A stretch of 64,000 nt of DNA from an uncultured Bacteroidia bacterium (GTDB lineage: Bacteria; Bacteroidota; Bacteroidia; Bacteroidales; UBA932). Each line of letters begins with the position of its first letter. Position 1 is the first letter of the stretch. The DNA lies in contig CACZCQ010000006.1 in the NCBI GenBank assembly GCA_902779765.1, positions 1 through 64,000 on the forward strand, given 5' to 3'. Both the position numbers and the translations under genes were made by a program. This document shows positions 31,525 to 41,262 of this stretch, piece by piece. The notes beneath the pieces are model-generated. The model worked only from the letters and a program-made list of their open reading frames with translations. It was not told the DNA's origin and did no database searches.

Positions 31525-33570
31525 TTATAGATTGGCTTCAAGGTAATCCGTTACCTTGTCCATAAGGTGTATCCTCCATCTTCCGGCGACATTGTGCTCC
31601 GAGAGCGGATAGGGGAAGTAGTCCAGCTGTATTCCAAGTTCGATGCATTTCTGGACGAAACTCAGGCTGTGCTCCCAAACCACCGTATTGTCGATAGCTC
31701 CCTGGCAGATCAGCAGCTTGCCCTTGAGGTTGCCGGCATTTTCAATGAGGCTGGTTTCCTTGAATCCTTCGGGATTGGTCTCGGGGGTGTCCATGTAGCG
31801 TTCGCCATACATTACCTCATACCATTTCCAGTCGATGACAGGTCCTCCCGCCACCCCGGCCTTGAAGGTCTCGGGGAAATGGGTCATAAGGGAGATGGTC
31901 ATGAAGCCACCGTAGCTCCATCCGTGGACTCCTATCCTGTCGGAGTCGACGAAGGGGAGTGATTTCAGCATGTCGATACCGACCATCTGGTCCGCCATCT
32001 CATTCCGGCCGCAGTGGCGGTGGATAGCCTTCTCATACTCCTCGCCCTGGTTCTGGGTGCCCCTGTTGTCCTGGACATAGACGACATAGCCTTTCTGTGC
32101 CATCAGCATCTCCCACATCCTTACGCCTCCCAGCCAGCTGTCATTGACCATCTGGGAGTGCGGTCCGCCGTAGACGTAGAGTATGACAGGATATTTCCTT
32201 GACGGATCGAAATCGGCGGGAAGATACAGCCTGTACCAGTTGTCGAACCGGCCGTCTGCGCTCTTCACCGTTCCCAGCATGACCTTTCCGGTCTTGAATG
32301 CTTTCAGCGGATCTTCGGCCCTGCCGAGTTCACGGACAAGCTTGCCGTCGGTCGTCCTGACCTGTGTGACTGAAGGGACATTGAAACTGCTGAACCTGTC
32401 GATGAAACTCCTGCAGTCCGCGCTCAGGGATACGCTGTGCCATCCTTCCTCGAAGGTGAGCCTGACAGACTTGCCGAATTTCGCCTTGGAGACGGACTCG
32501 ATTCCGCGGCGGTTCTTGAGTCCGGTCACTGAGATGCTGAACAGGTGGTTCTCTACCGGGGAAACCTCGGCTGAAGTGTAGAATACGGTCTTCCCGTCAT
32601 TGCCGACATAATCCACATCCGCATCCACAGAAGTAAGCCTCCTGACGGTCCCCAGTGTATCGCAGAGGTAGAGGTTGCGGAAACCGTCCCTGACGTTTGT
32701 CCTGTAGATGAAGGAATATGTACCCTTCAGGAACCACACGGGATCCAGAGGCTCCACATACCGCTCGTCGTCCTCTGTGAAGAGGGTGCGTACAAAGGAT
32801 CCGTCCGAGGCCCTGTACATGTTGAACTTCATGTGTTTCTGGGTCCTGTCGAGGACCTGGATGAAGACGTATCTCTCGTCCGGGGACCAGCTGATGTTGG
32901 TGAGGTAACGGTCATATCCGAAGTCGGTCACGTCGCACCAGACCGTCTTCTTCGAGGCCAGGTCATATATTCCGAGCCTGATCTCTTCGCTCGCCATCCC
33001 GTTCATCGGGTACTTGATGCTCTTGAGGGTGCCGGTCCTTGTGGATATGTCCAGGAGGGGGAAATCCGTCACCCTGCTTTCGTCCTTGCGGTAGAATGCG
33101 AGTTTCGAGCCTTCAGGTGACCAGAATATGCCACCGTTTATCCCGAATTCGTTGCGGCTTACCGACTGGCCGTATGAGATCTGGTCATTTTCCCCCTGTG
33201 CGACACAGGTCTCGGCAGTGCCATCGCTGATGAAAAGGTCCCTGCCTTTAGTGAAGGCGGTGATTCCATCCTTGTTGGTCACCCCGCCGCGCATCCCACG
33301 CTGCTGGGGACGAGCGGCCGGCTTGTATTCCACGGCCTCTCCCGTACGGACATCATAGGCCTTGACTTCACGTCCTTCCATGCAGAGGTAGGTATTCTCA
33401 TCCACCCACATGGCCTGTACGGCCTGGGGCCTGGTTCCGATACCCATCACCGCTTCTTCCATGGTCATGATCCGGCCTTGCGGATTCTCCGGGTGGACGG
33501 CGACCACACCCGTCTGCGCCGATGCTGCCAGCGGCAGCGCCAGCGCGAGGAAAACAAACACTTTTCTCAT
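31525..33570 (-). CDS. S9 family (DPP IV-type) serine peptidase
   Basis: 681 residues. Signal peptide at 1-18 (LALALPLAASA), an N-terminal beta-propeller (about 50-440) and an alpha/beta hydrolase domain (about 450-681). The nucleophile Ser552 lies in VHGWSYGGFMT, the charge-relay Asp in GAIDNTV, and His in LSEHNVAGRWR. It releases N-terminal dipeptides, typically Xaa-Pro, in the periplasm for peptide scavenging. It is the last gene of a three-gene minus-strand unit (CE2 esterase, small membrane protein, peptidase). Its ATG overlaps the upstream stop (TAATG). Confidence 0.92.
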   Translation of the reverse strand: MRKVFVFLALALPLAASAQTGVVAVHPENPQGRIMTMEEAVMGIGTRPQAVQAMWVDENTYLCMEGREVKAYDVRTGEAVEYKPAARPQQRGMRGGVTNKDGITAFTKGRDLFISDGTAETCVAQGENDQISYGQSVSRNEFGINGGIFWSPEGSKLAFYRKDESRVTDFPLLDISTRTGTLKSIKYPMNGMASEEIRLGIYDLASKKTVWCDVTDFGYDRYLTNISWSPDERYVFIQVLDRTQKHMKFNMYRASDGSFVRTLFTEDDERYVEPLDPVWFLKGTYSFIYRTNVRDGFRNLYLCDTLGTVRRLTSVDADVDYVGNDGKTVFYTSAEVSPVENHLFSISVTGLKNRRGIESVSKAKFGKSVRLTFEEGWHSVSLSADCRSFIDRFSSFNVPSVTQVRTTDGKLVRELGRAEDPLKAFKTGKVMLGTVKSADGRFDNWYRLYLPADFDPSRKYPVILYVYGGPHSQMVNDSWLGGVRMWEMLMAQKGYVVYVQDNRGTQNQGEEYEKAIHRHCGRNEMADQMVGIDMLKSLPFVDSDRIGVHGWSYGGFMTISLMTHFPETFKAGVAGGPVIDWKWYEVMYGERYMDTPETNPEGFKETSLIENAGNLKGKLLICQGAIDNTVVWEHSLSFVQKCIELGIQLDYFPYPLSEHNVAGRWRIHLMDKVTDYLEANL

Positions 33571-33968
33571 TATTCCGTAGATGTTACCGATATTATCTTA
33601 TCGACGACATGTTTCTGCATGCCTCTCCAGGGCAGGGCTCCCAGATACTCCTTGTAATGGAGTTCCACGATCTTGCCGCTGCACCTCATCAATTCGTTCG
33701 CCACCTCTTCGTCATCGACCGAGAAGTCGAATATGTAGGACTGGATCGTGGCTGTTCCGCCGGTCTTGGGAGCGGATCCCTTGAATCCGGCCTGGATGAT
33801 CTTGCCTTCGTATGTCTTCCAGACGTAGCCCTTGTAGGTGAACTGGTTGAGTTCACCGGCCTTCACTCCGTCACCGAAGACAAAGTAGAACCTAAAATAC
33901 ACGAAGATCCCGGCAGCCAGGAGGATGCCGAGGAGGACCCATAATAGGATTTTCTTTCCTGTGCTCAT
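33570..33968 (-). CDS. Conserved single-pass membrane protein (132 aa)
   Basis: One N-terminal transmembrane helix (ILLWVLLGILLAAGIFVYF) is followed by a soluble domain of about 100 residues with 'YKGYVWKTYEGKI', 'FDFSVDDEEVANEL' and 'LHYKEYLGALPWRG'. This pattern is common in Bacteroidota hypothetical proteins, some of which carry a misleading 6-phosphogluconate dehydrogenase label. The function is unknown; it is probably anchored in the inner membrane facing the periplasm. It sits 11 nt after the CE2 esterase gene and overlaps the peptidase start. Confidence 0.75.
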   Translation of the reverse strand: MSTGKKILLWVLLGILLAAGIFVYFRFYFVFGDGVKAGELNQFTYKGYVWKTYEGKIIQAGFKGSAPKTGGTATIQSYIFDFSVDDEEVANELMRCSGKIVELHYKEYLGALPWRGMQKHVVDKIISVTSTE

Positions 33969-33979
33969 ATCTAGTTGGA

Positions 33980-35104
33980 TTATTTGATTCCGTTATCGGT
34001 AATCTCCCATCCCGTGACAGTGGAGATATAGGGGATGAGGGAGTATGCTATCTTGCGATGGCCGCCGTAGGCGGGATGGCCGTCGGCCCCCATGTCCCCG
34101 TCATTGTTGTGGACCGAGGGTCCAAGTCCCAGAAGATGTATGTCGGTAAGTCCGCAGGTCTCGACAGCCTTCCTTATATAACCGAGGATAAGGGGATCGT
34201 GCTTCGGGGCCATGCACAGGACCGGGTGGCCGGGGCCGTAGAAGTCCTTTATCTCCTTCAGAAGTTTGATGTAATTCCTGACGAACACCCTTTCAGCAGG
34301 CTGCATCTGGGTAGAGAAGTCGTTGGTCCCCAGGTAGATGACCGTTATGTCAGGTTTGACTTCCGATGTCTTGGGATCCCAGCTGACATCCGGGTCCGTG
34401 TCGAAGGTACGGAGGTAGTGACTGACCATATTGTCATCCGTATTCTTCCCGTTGTAGTTCCTGGTGATACCCATTCCCGAATGGGCGGTAACCATCTGTT
34501 CCGCCCCGAAATACCTGGCTGTGGCGCAGGCATATGTCAGGTTCTGGTTCTCGGTCTCAGGAGAGAAATGCTCCTTGTTGGAGGCTTCGGTACCGTATCC
34601 GCAGGTGTAGGAATCCCCGATGAATTCAATTGCCCTGTTCTTGGGAGGGTCGGCCTTCAGGAACACTCCGTCCGTCGTGAATGATCCGATCGTCGTCCTT
34701 CCCTGGTTGCCTTCGGTGCGTTTCTGGAGGATGACCTGATGCGGCGACCTGGCGGCCTTGCGGTCCTTCCCGAAGCGTCCGCGCAGTTCTTCGGCACTGA
34801 ATATGACGATGGTCGTATCGCTTCCGTGGACGGCTATCACCTTGTCCGGAGTCCTGTCCATCGAGGAGTCCAGCCATACGTTGTAATAGTCCTTGTTCGT
34901 ATCTGAAACCTTGAAACTGAGAGAAGTTCCCTGGAATCTCACCCTGAGATAGACTCCGGTCCAGTCGAACGACACAGCCCCGTTATCCGCCCTGGTCCTG
35001 CCGATATAGGTGACCCTTCCGTCCGAAGCGGGAATCGTTTCGCAGAGGGCGTCGTGGCAGAAAAGGAAGAGCAGCGGAAGGGCTGCCATGAGTATCTTTT
35101 TCAT
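33980..35104 (-). CDS. CE2-type carbohydrate esterase (SGNH hydrolase)
   Basis: 374 residues. Signal peptide at 1-21, an N-terminal jelly-roll domain (about 25-150, VSFDWTGVYLRVRFQGTSLSF), then an SGNH hydrolase domain. Block I is FIGDSYTCGYGTEA with the catalytic Ser, block III is YLGTNDFS, and the catalytic His is in GADGHPAYGGH. The two-domain order matches CE2 acetylxylan/glucomannan esterases, which remove O-acetyl groups from plant polysaccharides. It fits the hemicellulose theme of the arabinose operon about 1 kb away. It is divergent from the porin gene. Confidence 0.88.
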   Translation of the reverse strand: MKKILMAALPLLFLFCHDALCETIPASDGRVTYIGRTRADNGAVSFDWTGVYLRVRFQGTSLSFKVSDTNKDYYNVWLDSSMDRTPDKVIAVHGSDTTIVIFSAEELRGRFGKDRKAARSPHQVILQKRTEGNQGRTTIGSFTTDGVFLKADPPKNRAIEFIGDSYTCGYGTEASNKEHFSPETENQNLTYACATARYFGAEQMVTAHSGMGITRNYNGKNTDDNMVSHYLRTFDTDPDVSWDPKTSEVKPDITVIYLGTNDFSTQMQPAERVFVRNYIKLLKEIKDFYGPGHPVLCMAPKHDPLILGYIRKAVETCGLTDIHLLGLGPSVHNNDGDMGADGHPAYGGHRKIAYSLIPYISTVTGWEITDNGIK

Positions 35105-35164
35105 ACTGGAAAATACGTTTATCTGTTAAAGTTAAGTAAGTTTTTCGGTTCTGCAAAAAGGTGC

Positions 35165-35172
35165 TATATTTG
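35165..35172 (+). promoter_or_regulatory. -7 box for the porin gene
   Basis: TATATTTG is an exact match, 18 nt before ATG 35191; TTTTTC lies at about -33 (35141-35146). Confidence 0.6.
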
Positions 35173-35190
35173 CGGACCAAAACCTCAGAA

Positions 35191-36285
35191 ATGAGACGAC
35201 TGATAACCATTGTCATAGCAGCCACAATCCTGGGCGTGGGAGCCCGTGCACAGGATGAAGGCCCTTTCAACCTCTACTTCAACTGGCATGCGGATGCCTC
35301 CGTATCCAATACCGGAGGCCGTTTCGAGAACAAAGACCTGCGCCTCGAAATCAAAGGAGACCTTTCTCACAGGCTTTTCTACCGCTTCCGCCAGCAGCTC
35401 ACCCGTCCGATGACTCCCGGGACTCTCGACCATTTCTCGAAGGGCACGGACCTGATGTACCTTGGTTGGAAGGCGGCTGACAACGTATCGGTGATGGTAG
35501 GAAAGCAGTGCCAGTATTTCGGCGGTTTTGAATACGAGCTGAATCCTATATTCGTCTATGAATATTCGGACTTCCTGAACAGGATGTCCATCTTCAAGGC
35601 CGGGGTTACCGTAGCGTGGAAACCGGTCCCGGAGCATGAACTGGTCGCCATGGTCACATCTTCCTCCAACGACAGGTTCAGTGACATGTATTCTTTCGGC
35701 AAGGGACAGTCTTACAAGGACAGCAAGGCGCCGTTCGAATATATCCTCAACTGGAATTCATCACTGATGGACGGCAGGCTCCTGAGCCGGTGGGCCGTAT
35801 CGGCCGCATCGGTGGCGGAGGGGAAGTGGACGAAACTCATCCTGGGAGGAGAGAAGTTCTGCCTGCCCAGATTCCAGGTTTTCGTGGATTACATGGCGGC
35901 CTGGGACGATATCGACCGCCTGCAATATGCGACTGAAGACGGAGCGGCATTCCTTGATCCGGCCTCCGGCTTGTCATATTTCGAGAATGTGGTCCAGCAT
36001 ACTTTCCTGGCCAAGGCGGAATGGCAGTTCGCCCCGCGCTGGAACCTTTGGGTGAAGGGAATGTACGAGACCGTGAGCGTCCGTGATGTCCCGCAGATGA
36101 ACAACTACAGGAAGTCGCTTGGGTATATGTCCGGCATCGAGTACCACCCTTTCGAAGAGCAGGACGTGAGGTTCTATCTGGCATATTTCGGACGCCGTCA
36201 GGCATTCTCACAGGCCTGCGGCCTGACTGACGTATACGGTAACAGGGTGGAGCTTGGACTCATGTGCCGTTTGAAGGCCAGATAA
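35191..36285 (+). CDS. Outer-membrane porin (phosphate-selective porin O/P-like)
   Basis: 364 residues from ATG 35191. Signal peptide MRRLITIVIAATILGVGARAQ. The remainder alternates short aromatic strands typical of a 16-strand porin, with the N-terminal 'FENKDLRLEIKGDLSHRLFYRFRQQL' pattern of Bacteroidota porin O/P proteins and an aromatic strand near the C-terminus. The substrate is unknown. It is followed after 63 nt by the arabinose symporter gene, which seems to have its own promoter, so a shared role in arabinose uptake is possible but unproven. Confidence 0.82.
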   Translation: MRRLITIVIAATILGVGARAQDEGPFNLYFNWHADASVSNTGGRFENKDLRLEIKGDLSHRLFYRFRQQLTRPMTPGTLDHFSKGTDLMYLGWKAADNVSVMVGKQCQYFGGFEYELNPIFVYEYSDFLNRMSIFKAGVTVAWKPVPEHELVAMVTSSSNDRFSDMYSFGKGQSYKDSKAPFEYILNWNSSLMDGRLLSRWAVSAASVAEGKWTKLILGGEKFCLPRFQVFVDYMAAWDDIDRLQYATEDGAAFLDPASGLSYFENVVQHTFLAKAEWQFAPRWNLWVKGMYETVSVRDVPQMNNYRKSLGYMSGIEYHPFEEQDVRFYLAYFGRRQAFSQACGLTDVYGNRVELGLMCRLKAR

Positions 36286-36307
36286 TGCCTTGGATATCTC
36301 TTGGTTT

Positions 36308-36331
36308 TGTACCTAAAAAATGGTACATTTG
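36308..36331 (+). promoter_or_regulatory. Arabinose operon promoter with overlapping palindrome
   Basis: TACATTTG (36324-36331) is an exact -7 box. A perfect inverted repeat TGTACC-TAAAAAAT-GGTACA (36308-36327) overlaps its 5' half, the right place for a repressor to block polymerase. The first in-frame ATG is at 36349. The natural candidate is an arabinose-responsive regulator; none is encoded in the window. Confidence 0.6.
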
Positions 36332-36348
36332 AATCAAAAGAGATATCT

Positions 36349-38052
36349 ATGGGTCCAGCTGATTTGAACCGCATCAGTCTCGCGTCCTGGGACTGGATTG
36401 TCATCGGGTTGTTCTTCCTCGGAATGGTATGGATATGCTTCGATGTCTCCCGCAAGAAGAAGGAGACTTCCGGAGAGTATTTCCTTAACGGCCGTACCGC
36501 CACCTGGCTCGCCATCGGAGCCTCCATCTTCGCTTCGAACATCGGATCCGAGCACCTGATCGGCCTTGCCGGCGCCGGTGCGACCTCCGGTATGGCTCAG
36601 GCGCACTGGGAGATCCAGGGCTGGGTCATCCTCATCCTCGGCTGGGTGTTCGTGCCGTTCTATCAGCGGAGCATGGTCTATACGATGCCTGAATTCCTGG
36701 AAAAGAGGTACAACAAAGAGAGCCGCGGCATCCTCACTTACCTTTCCCTTGCCAGCTACGTACTTACCAAGGTTTCGGTCACAGTGATGGCCGGAGGACT
36801 TGCACTGAACGCGCTGCTGGGCATCGATTTCTGGGTAGCCGCCATAGCCCTTGTAGTAATCACAGCCATTTATACGGTCATAGGTGGAATGGAGTCGGTC
36901 CTGAAGACATCGGTCCTCCAGACACCCATCCTGCTGCTGGGCTCCCTGGTCATACTTATAATCGGCTTGAAGGAACTCGGTGGATGGAATGTCATGATGG
37001 AGACTTGCTCTTCGCAGCCGGTCAACGACCTTGGCGACAACATGACGACCCTGATGAGGGATTCCCACGACAAGGCTTTCCCCTGGTACGGGGCCCTGTT
37101 CGGTTCTGCCATCATCGGTTTCTGGTATTGGTGTACCGACCAGTTCATCGTACAGCGCGTCCTTTCCGGAAAGAGCCAGAAGGAATCGCGCCGCGGTTCC
37201 ATATTCGGAGCCTACCTGAAGCTGCTCCCGGTCTTCCTGTTCCTCATTCCCGGAATGATTGCATTCGCACTTACCAGGCAGCCTGACTCCATGGTCGGTC
37301 GCCAGCTTTCCGCGGCGCTCCTGCCGGATGCCACCGGGGCCTTGCAGAATCCCGACCTGGCTTTCCCGATGCTGGTCAATACCCTTCTGCCGGTAGGTCT
37401 CAAGGGCGTCGTGATCTGCGGTATCCTGGCCGCCCTCATGAGTTCCCTGGCGTCCTTGTACAACTCCTCGTCGATGCTCTACACCATCGACATCTACAAG
37501 CGCCGCAATCCGGACGTAGGGGAGAGGAAACTGGTCACCATCGGCCGTATCGCCACCGTCGTGGTCGTAGTCTTCGGAGTCCTTTGGATATTCGTCATCC
37601 AGGCCATCGGCAAGACCCTCTATGACTATATTCAGAGTATCCAGAGCCTGCTGGCTCCTGCCATCGCCGCTGTATTCCTCCTGGGAATCACGTGGAAGAA
37701 GACTTCGCCGAAGGCCGGAATGTGGACCTTGATAGCAGGACTGGTGCTCGGAGGCATCAGGCTTGTCATGATGATCCTCCACCCCGAATCGCACAACGCC
37801 TTCACATATGTATTCAACGAATTGAATGTATATGCCTTCTGCGTATGGATGTTCCTGTTCTGCCTGCTGCTGGCTTTCGTCGTCACCCTGTTCACTAAGG
37901 GGCCTTCGGAAGAACAGGTACGTGGCCTTTGCTTCGGCACCGCAACCCCTGAGCAGAAAGCGGAGACCCGTGCAAGCTGGAACAAGTGGGATGTCATCCA
38001 CACATGCATCATACTCGCCGTGACAGTTGCGTTCTACATTTATTTCTGGTAG
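36349..38052 (+). CDS. Sodium:solute symporter (SGLT type), probably for L-arabinose
   Basis: 567 residues, about 14 helices. SGLT-type features are GEYFLNGRTATWLAIGASIFASNIGSEH near the N-terminus (conserved substrate/Na+ region), YWCTDQFIVQRVLSGKSQ, and LMSSLASLYNSSSMLYTIDIYK in helix 8 (Na+-binding Ser residues). I chose ATG 36349; an in-frame TTG at 36301 would lie upstream of the predicted promoter. It is first in an operon with araA, araB, GH127 and araD, so Na+-driven arabinose import is the best guess. Glucose-family transporters look similar. Confidence 0.88.
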   Translation: MGPADLNRISLASWDWIVIGLFFLGMVWICFDVSRKKKETSGEYFLNGRTATWLAIGASIFASNIGSEHLIGLAGAGATSGMAQAHWEIQGWVILILGWVFVPFYQRSMVYTMPEFLEKRYNKESRGILTYLSLASYVLTKVSVTVMAGGLALNALLGIDFWVAAIALVVITAIYTVIGGMESVLKTSVLQTPILLLGSLVILIIGLKELGGWNVMMETCSSQPVNDLGDNMTTLMRDSHDKAFPWYGALFGSAIIGFWYWCTDQFIVQRVLSGKSQKESRRGSIFGAYLKLLPVFLFLIPGMIAFALTRQPDSMVGRQLSAALLPDATGALQNPDLAFPMLVNTLLPVGLKGVVICGILAALMSSLASLYNSSSMLYTIDIYKRRNPDVGERKLVTIGRIATVVVVVFGVLWIFVIQAIGKTLYDYIQSIQSLLAPAIAAVFLLGITWKKTSPKAGMWTLIAGLVLGGIRLVMMILHPESHNAFTYVFNELNVYAFCVWMFLFCLLLAFVVTLFTKGPSEEQVRGLCFGTATPEQKAETRASWNKWDVIHTCIILAVTVAFYIYFW

Positions 38053-38072
38053 CAAGATAACACTGAAACAAT

Positions 38073-39611
38073 ATGAAAGTTTTTGAAAATCAAGAAGTCT
38101 GGTTCGTCACCGGAGCCCAGCTCCTCTATGGTGGCGACGCTGTGGTCCAGGTAGACGGCCATTCCCAGAAGATGGTTGACGGCATGAATTCCTCCGGAAT
38201 CCTGCCTGTAAAGCTGGTTTACAAGGGTACCGCCAATTCCTCAGCCGAGGTTACCGCTGTGATGAGGGCCGCCCAGGGTGATCCCAAATGTATCGGCGTG
38301 ATTGCCTGGATGCATACCTTCTCTCCCGCCAAGATGTGGATACACGGCCTGCAGGAACTCCGTAAGCCCCTGCTTCATTTCCACACCCAGTTCAACAAGG
38401 AGATTCCCTGGTCCGCAATCGACATGGATTTCATGAATCTCAACCAGAGCGCCCACGGTGACCGTGAGTTCGGGCACATCCTGGCCCGTATGCGCAAGGG
38501 ACACAAGACTGTGGTCGGCCACTGGGAGGATCCAAAGGTCCTCGGACACATCGCCGTTTGGGAGAGGGTTGCAGCCGCATGGGCGGATGCCCAGGACTGC
38601 CTTATCCTGCGCTTCGGCGACCAGATGAACAACGTGGCCGTCACTGACGGCGACAAGGTGGAGGCCGAGATGAGGCTCGGTTACCACGTGGACTATATGC
38701 CATTCAGCGAGGTTATGACGTATTTCGATGCCGTGGAGGATTCCGAAGTCGACAGCCTCACGGCCCGTTATTTCGAAGAATATGACCATTCTCCCGAACT
38801 GGAGGACAAGGGGTCCGTCGGATACCGCAAGGTATGGAATTCCGCCAAGGCGGAGCTGACCCTCCGTGCTGTCCTGAAGGCAAAGGGAGCGAAGGGATTC
38901 ACGACCAATTTCGATGACCTCGGGGATGTCAACGTGGAGGAGACGGGCCGTGGTTTCGACCAGATCCCCGGGCTTGCCAGCCAGAGGCTGATGGCAGAGG
39001 GATATGGATTCGGTGCAGAGGGTGACTGGAAGACAGCTGCCCTTTACAGGACGGTATGGTATATGTCCCAGGGGCTGCCGGGAGGATGTTCCTTCCTCGA
39101 GGATTATACCCTCAATTTCGACGGTGACCGCAGTTCCATCCTGCAGGCCCATATGCTGGAGGTATGTCCGTCCATCGCAGCCTCTAAACCACGGCTGGAG
39201 GTTCATGACCTCGGAATAGGCGTACGCAAGACCCCCACCGCCAGGCTGGTATTCACTTCCAAGGAAGGAATGGGGTTGACTGCTACAGTGGTCGACATGG
39301 GAGGCCGTTTCCGTCTCATCGCCGCTGATGTGGAGTGTATCAAGCCTCAGCCGCTGCCCAAACTTCCGGTGGCTTCCGCCCTTTGGATTCCCCAGCCTGA
39401 TTTCGAGACCGGAGCTGCCGCCTGGATCATGGCCGGCGGAACGCATCACAGCTGCTTCAGCTATGACCTCACTCCGGAATACTGGGAGGATTATGCCGAG
39501 ATCGCGGACATCGAAATGCTTCATATCAATTCCGGAACAACTCTTTCCGAGTTTAAGAAAGAGTTGAAAATCAATGAAGTATACTATCTGCTCAACAAAG
39601 CTCTCAAGTAA
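38073..39611 (+). CDS. araA: L-arabinose isomerase
   Basis: 512 residues; converts L-arabinose to L-ribulose in the cytosol, needing Mn2+. Family blocks visible: EVWFVTGAQLLYG at the N-terminus, CIGVIAWMHTFSPAKMWI, LHFHTQFN, and active-site Glu/His in GFTTNFDDLG and the MAEGYGFGAEGDWKTAAL block; the C-terminal TGAAAWIMAGGTHHSCFS carries metal-binding His residues. Its stop overlaps the araB start by one base. Confidence 0.97.
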   Translation: MKVFENQEVWFVTGAQLLYGGDAVVQVDGHSQKMVDGMNSSGILPVKLVYKGTANSSAEVTAVMRAAQGDPKCIGVIAWMHTFSPAKMWIHGLQELRKPLLHFHTQFNKEIPWSAIDMDFMNLNQSAHGDREFGHILARMRKGHKTVVGHWEDPKVLGHIAVWERVAAAWADAQDCLILRFGDQMNNVAVTDGDKVEAEMRLGYHVDYMPFSEVMTYFDAVEDSEVDSLTARYFEEYDHSPELEDKGSVGYRKVWNSAKAELTLRAVLKAKGAKGFTTNFDDLGDVNVEETGRGFDQIPGLASQRLMAEGYGFGAEGDWKTAALYRTVWYMSQGLPGGCSFLEDYTLNFDGDRSSILQAHMLEVCPSIAASKPRLEVHDLGIGVRKTPTARLVFTSKEGMGLTATVVDMGGRFRLIAADVECIKPQPLPKLPVASALWIPQPDFETGAAAWIMAGGTHHSCFSYDLTPEYWEDYAEIADIEMLHINSGTTLSEFKKELKINEVYYLLNKALK

Positions 39612-41260
39612 TGGCTCAATATGTGATCGGAGTTGACTACGGCACTGATTCCGCCAGGGCCGTGGTAGTGGATTCAGCCGACGGCAGGATCCTCGGGAAA
39701 AGCGTAAGCCTCTATCCCCGTTGGAAAAAGGGCCTGTATTGTGACGCCAGGCTCAACCAGTGGAGGCAGCATCCGCTGGATTATCTGGAAGTCCTGGAAT
39801 CTTCGGTGAAGGATGCATTGTCCCAATGCCCTTCCGATGTACCTTCCCAGGTTGTCGGAATCGCATTCGACACGACGGGCTCGACCCCTTGTTTCATCGA
39901 CAGGGACGGAACCCCGCTGGCCATGCTCCCGGAGTTCGCTGACAATCCGGATGCGATGTTCATCCTTTGGAAGGATCATACGGCCATACTGGAGGCCGAA
40001 GAGATCAACGAGGCCTGCAAGCGCTCGAAGGTGGATTATTCCAAATATGAAGGAGGTATCTACAGTTCCGAATGGTTCTGGGCCAAGGCTCTCCACATCC
40101 TGCGTTCCTCTCCGGAAGTCGCTGCAAAGGCTTACAGCATCGTCGAACACTGCGAATGGATGCCCGCCATATTGACCGGTACCACCAAGCCGCACGAAAT
40201 CGTGCGCAGCCGCTGCGCCCAAGGCCACAAGTCCATGTGGAACGAGGAATGGGGCGGGCTGCCTCCGGAGGATTTCCTGGCTGGTATCGATCCGCTCCTG
40301 GCCGGATACCGGGAGCGTCTTTTCGACAGAACGGAGACGGCTGACAAGCCGGTAGGTATGCTATGCCCTGAATGGGCTGAAAGACTGGGACTTCCAACAT
40401 CGGTCGTGGTGGCCGGAGGAGCTTTCGACTGCCATATGGGGGCCGTTGGGGCGGGTGTCGCTCCGCATACCCTCGTGAGGGTCATCGGAACTTCTACTTG
40501 TGACGTGATGGTCGCTTCCTACGAGGAGATAGGGAACAAATGCATCCGTGGTATATGCGGACAGGTGGATGGAAGCGTGATTCCCGGAATGGTCGGTCTG
40601 GAAGCCGGCCAGAGCAGTTTCGGGGATGTGTACGCCATGTGGCGCAGGATGCTGGAATGGCCTATAAGGCAGTTTGCAGGACTGGACGACAACGCCCTTG
40701 AAGAGATCCATTCGAAGATATTCCCTGTCCTGAACGAAGCGGCTGCGGCCATGCCTATAAGCGAGAGCACCATGGTGGCCACGGACTGGATAAACGGAAG
40801 GCGTACTCCTGATGCGAATCCCTTGCTTCAGGGGACCATCGCCGGCTTTACGCTCGGTACCAATCCCGTCCGGGTATACCGTGCCCTGGTTGAATCAACG
40901 GCGTTCGGTACGAAGGCGATTTCGGACCGTTTCGCGGAGGAAGGCATCCGGATAGATTCAGTTATAGGTGTAGGTGGCATCGCCCAGAAGAGTCCTTTCG
41001 TGATGCAGACCATGGCTGATGTCCTGGGAAAGCCGATCAAGGTGAGCAAGTCCGACCAGGTGTGCGCACTTGGCGCCGCGATGTTTGCGGCTACTGCCGC
41101 CGGAGTATACGGCAAGGTAGAGGATGCCAGCGCTGCCATGAACAGTGGATTCCTCTGCGAGTATATTCCCGTGCCCGAAAATACCGAGGCGTACTGGGAG
41201 TTATACGGGAAGTACCTGAAACTTGGAGATTTCACTGAAAAACAGATATTCGTAAAGTGA
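39611..41260 (+). CDS. araB: L-ribulokinase
   Basis: A 549-residue FGGY-family kinase that phosphorylates L-ribulose to L-ribulose-5-phosphate. The N-terminal phosphate-binding motif is VIGVDYGTDSARAVVVD, followed by GIAFDTTGSTPCFID, and the C-terminal FGGY adenosine-binding motifs are GVGGIAQKSPFVMQTMADVLG and CALGAAMFAATAAG. The length matches the AraB subgroup. It ends 2 nt before the GH127 ATG. Confidence 0.96.
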   Translation: MAQYVIGVDYGTDSARAVVVDSADGRILGKSVSLYPRWKKGLYCDARLNQWRQHPLDYLEVLESSVKDALSQCPSDVPSQVVGIAFDTTGSTPCFIDRDGTPLAMLPEFADNPDAMFILWKDHTAILEAEEINEACKRSKVDYSKYEGGIYSSEWFWAKALHILRSSPEVAAKAYSIVEHCEWMPAILTGTTKPHEIVRSRCAQGHKSMWNEEWGGLPPEDFLAGIDPLLAGYRERLFDRTETADKPVGMLCPEWAERLGLPTSVVVAGGAFDCHMGAVGAGVAPHTLVRVIGTSTCDVMVASYEEIGNKCIRGICGQVDGSVIPGMVGLEAGQSSFGDVYAMWRRMLEWPIRQFAGLDDNALEEIHSKIFPVLNEAAAAMPISESTMVATDWINGRRTPDANPLLQGTIAGFTLGTNPVRVYRALVESTAFGTKAISDRFAEEGIRIDSVIGVGGIAQKSPFVMQTMADVLGKPIKVSKSDQVCALGAAMFAATAAGVYGKVEDASAAMNSGFLCEYIPVPENTEAYWELYGKYLKLGDFTEKQIFVK

Positions 41261-41262
41261 CC

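Noticed and set aside
33570-33968. 6-phosphogluconate dehydrogenase
   Set aside because: Homologues in databases sometimes carry this name, but the protein has one membrane helix, only 132 residues and none of the enzyme's motifs.
36334-38055. A 573-codon open frame antisense to the arabinose symporter
   Set aside because: It is the mirror of a well-supported transporter gene in this GC-biased codon usage; its translation is low in hydrophobic residues, rich in His, Asp and Gln, and matches no family.
38241-39524. A long antisense frame across araA
   Set aside because: It is a shadow of araA, whose sense translation is unmistakable; no promoter or start context.
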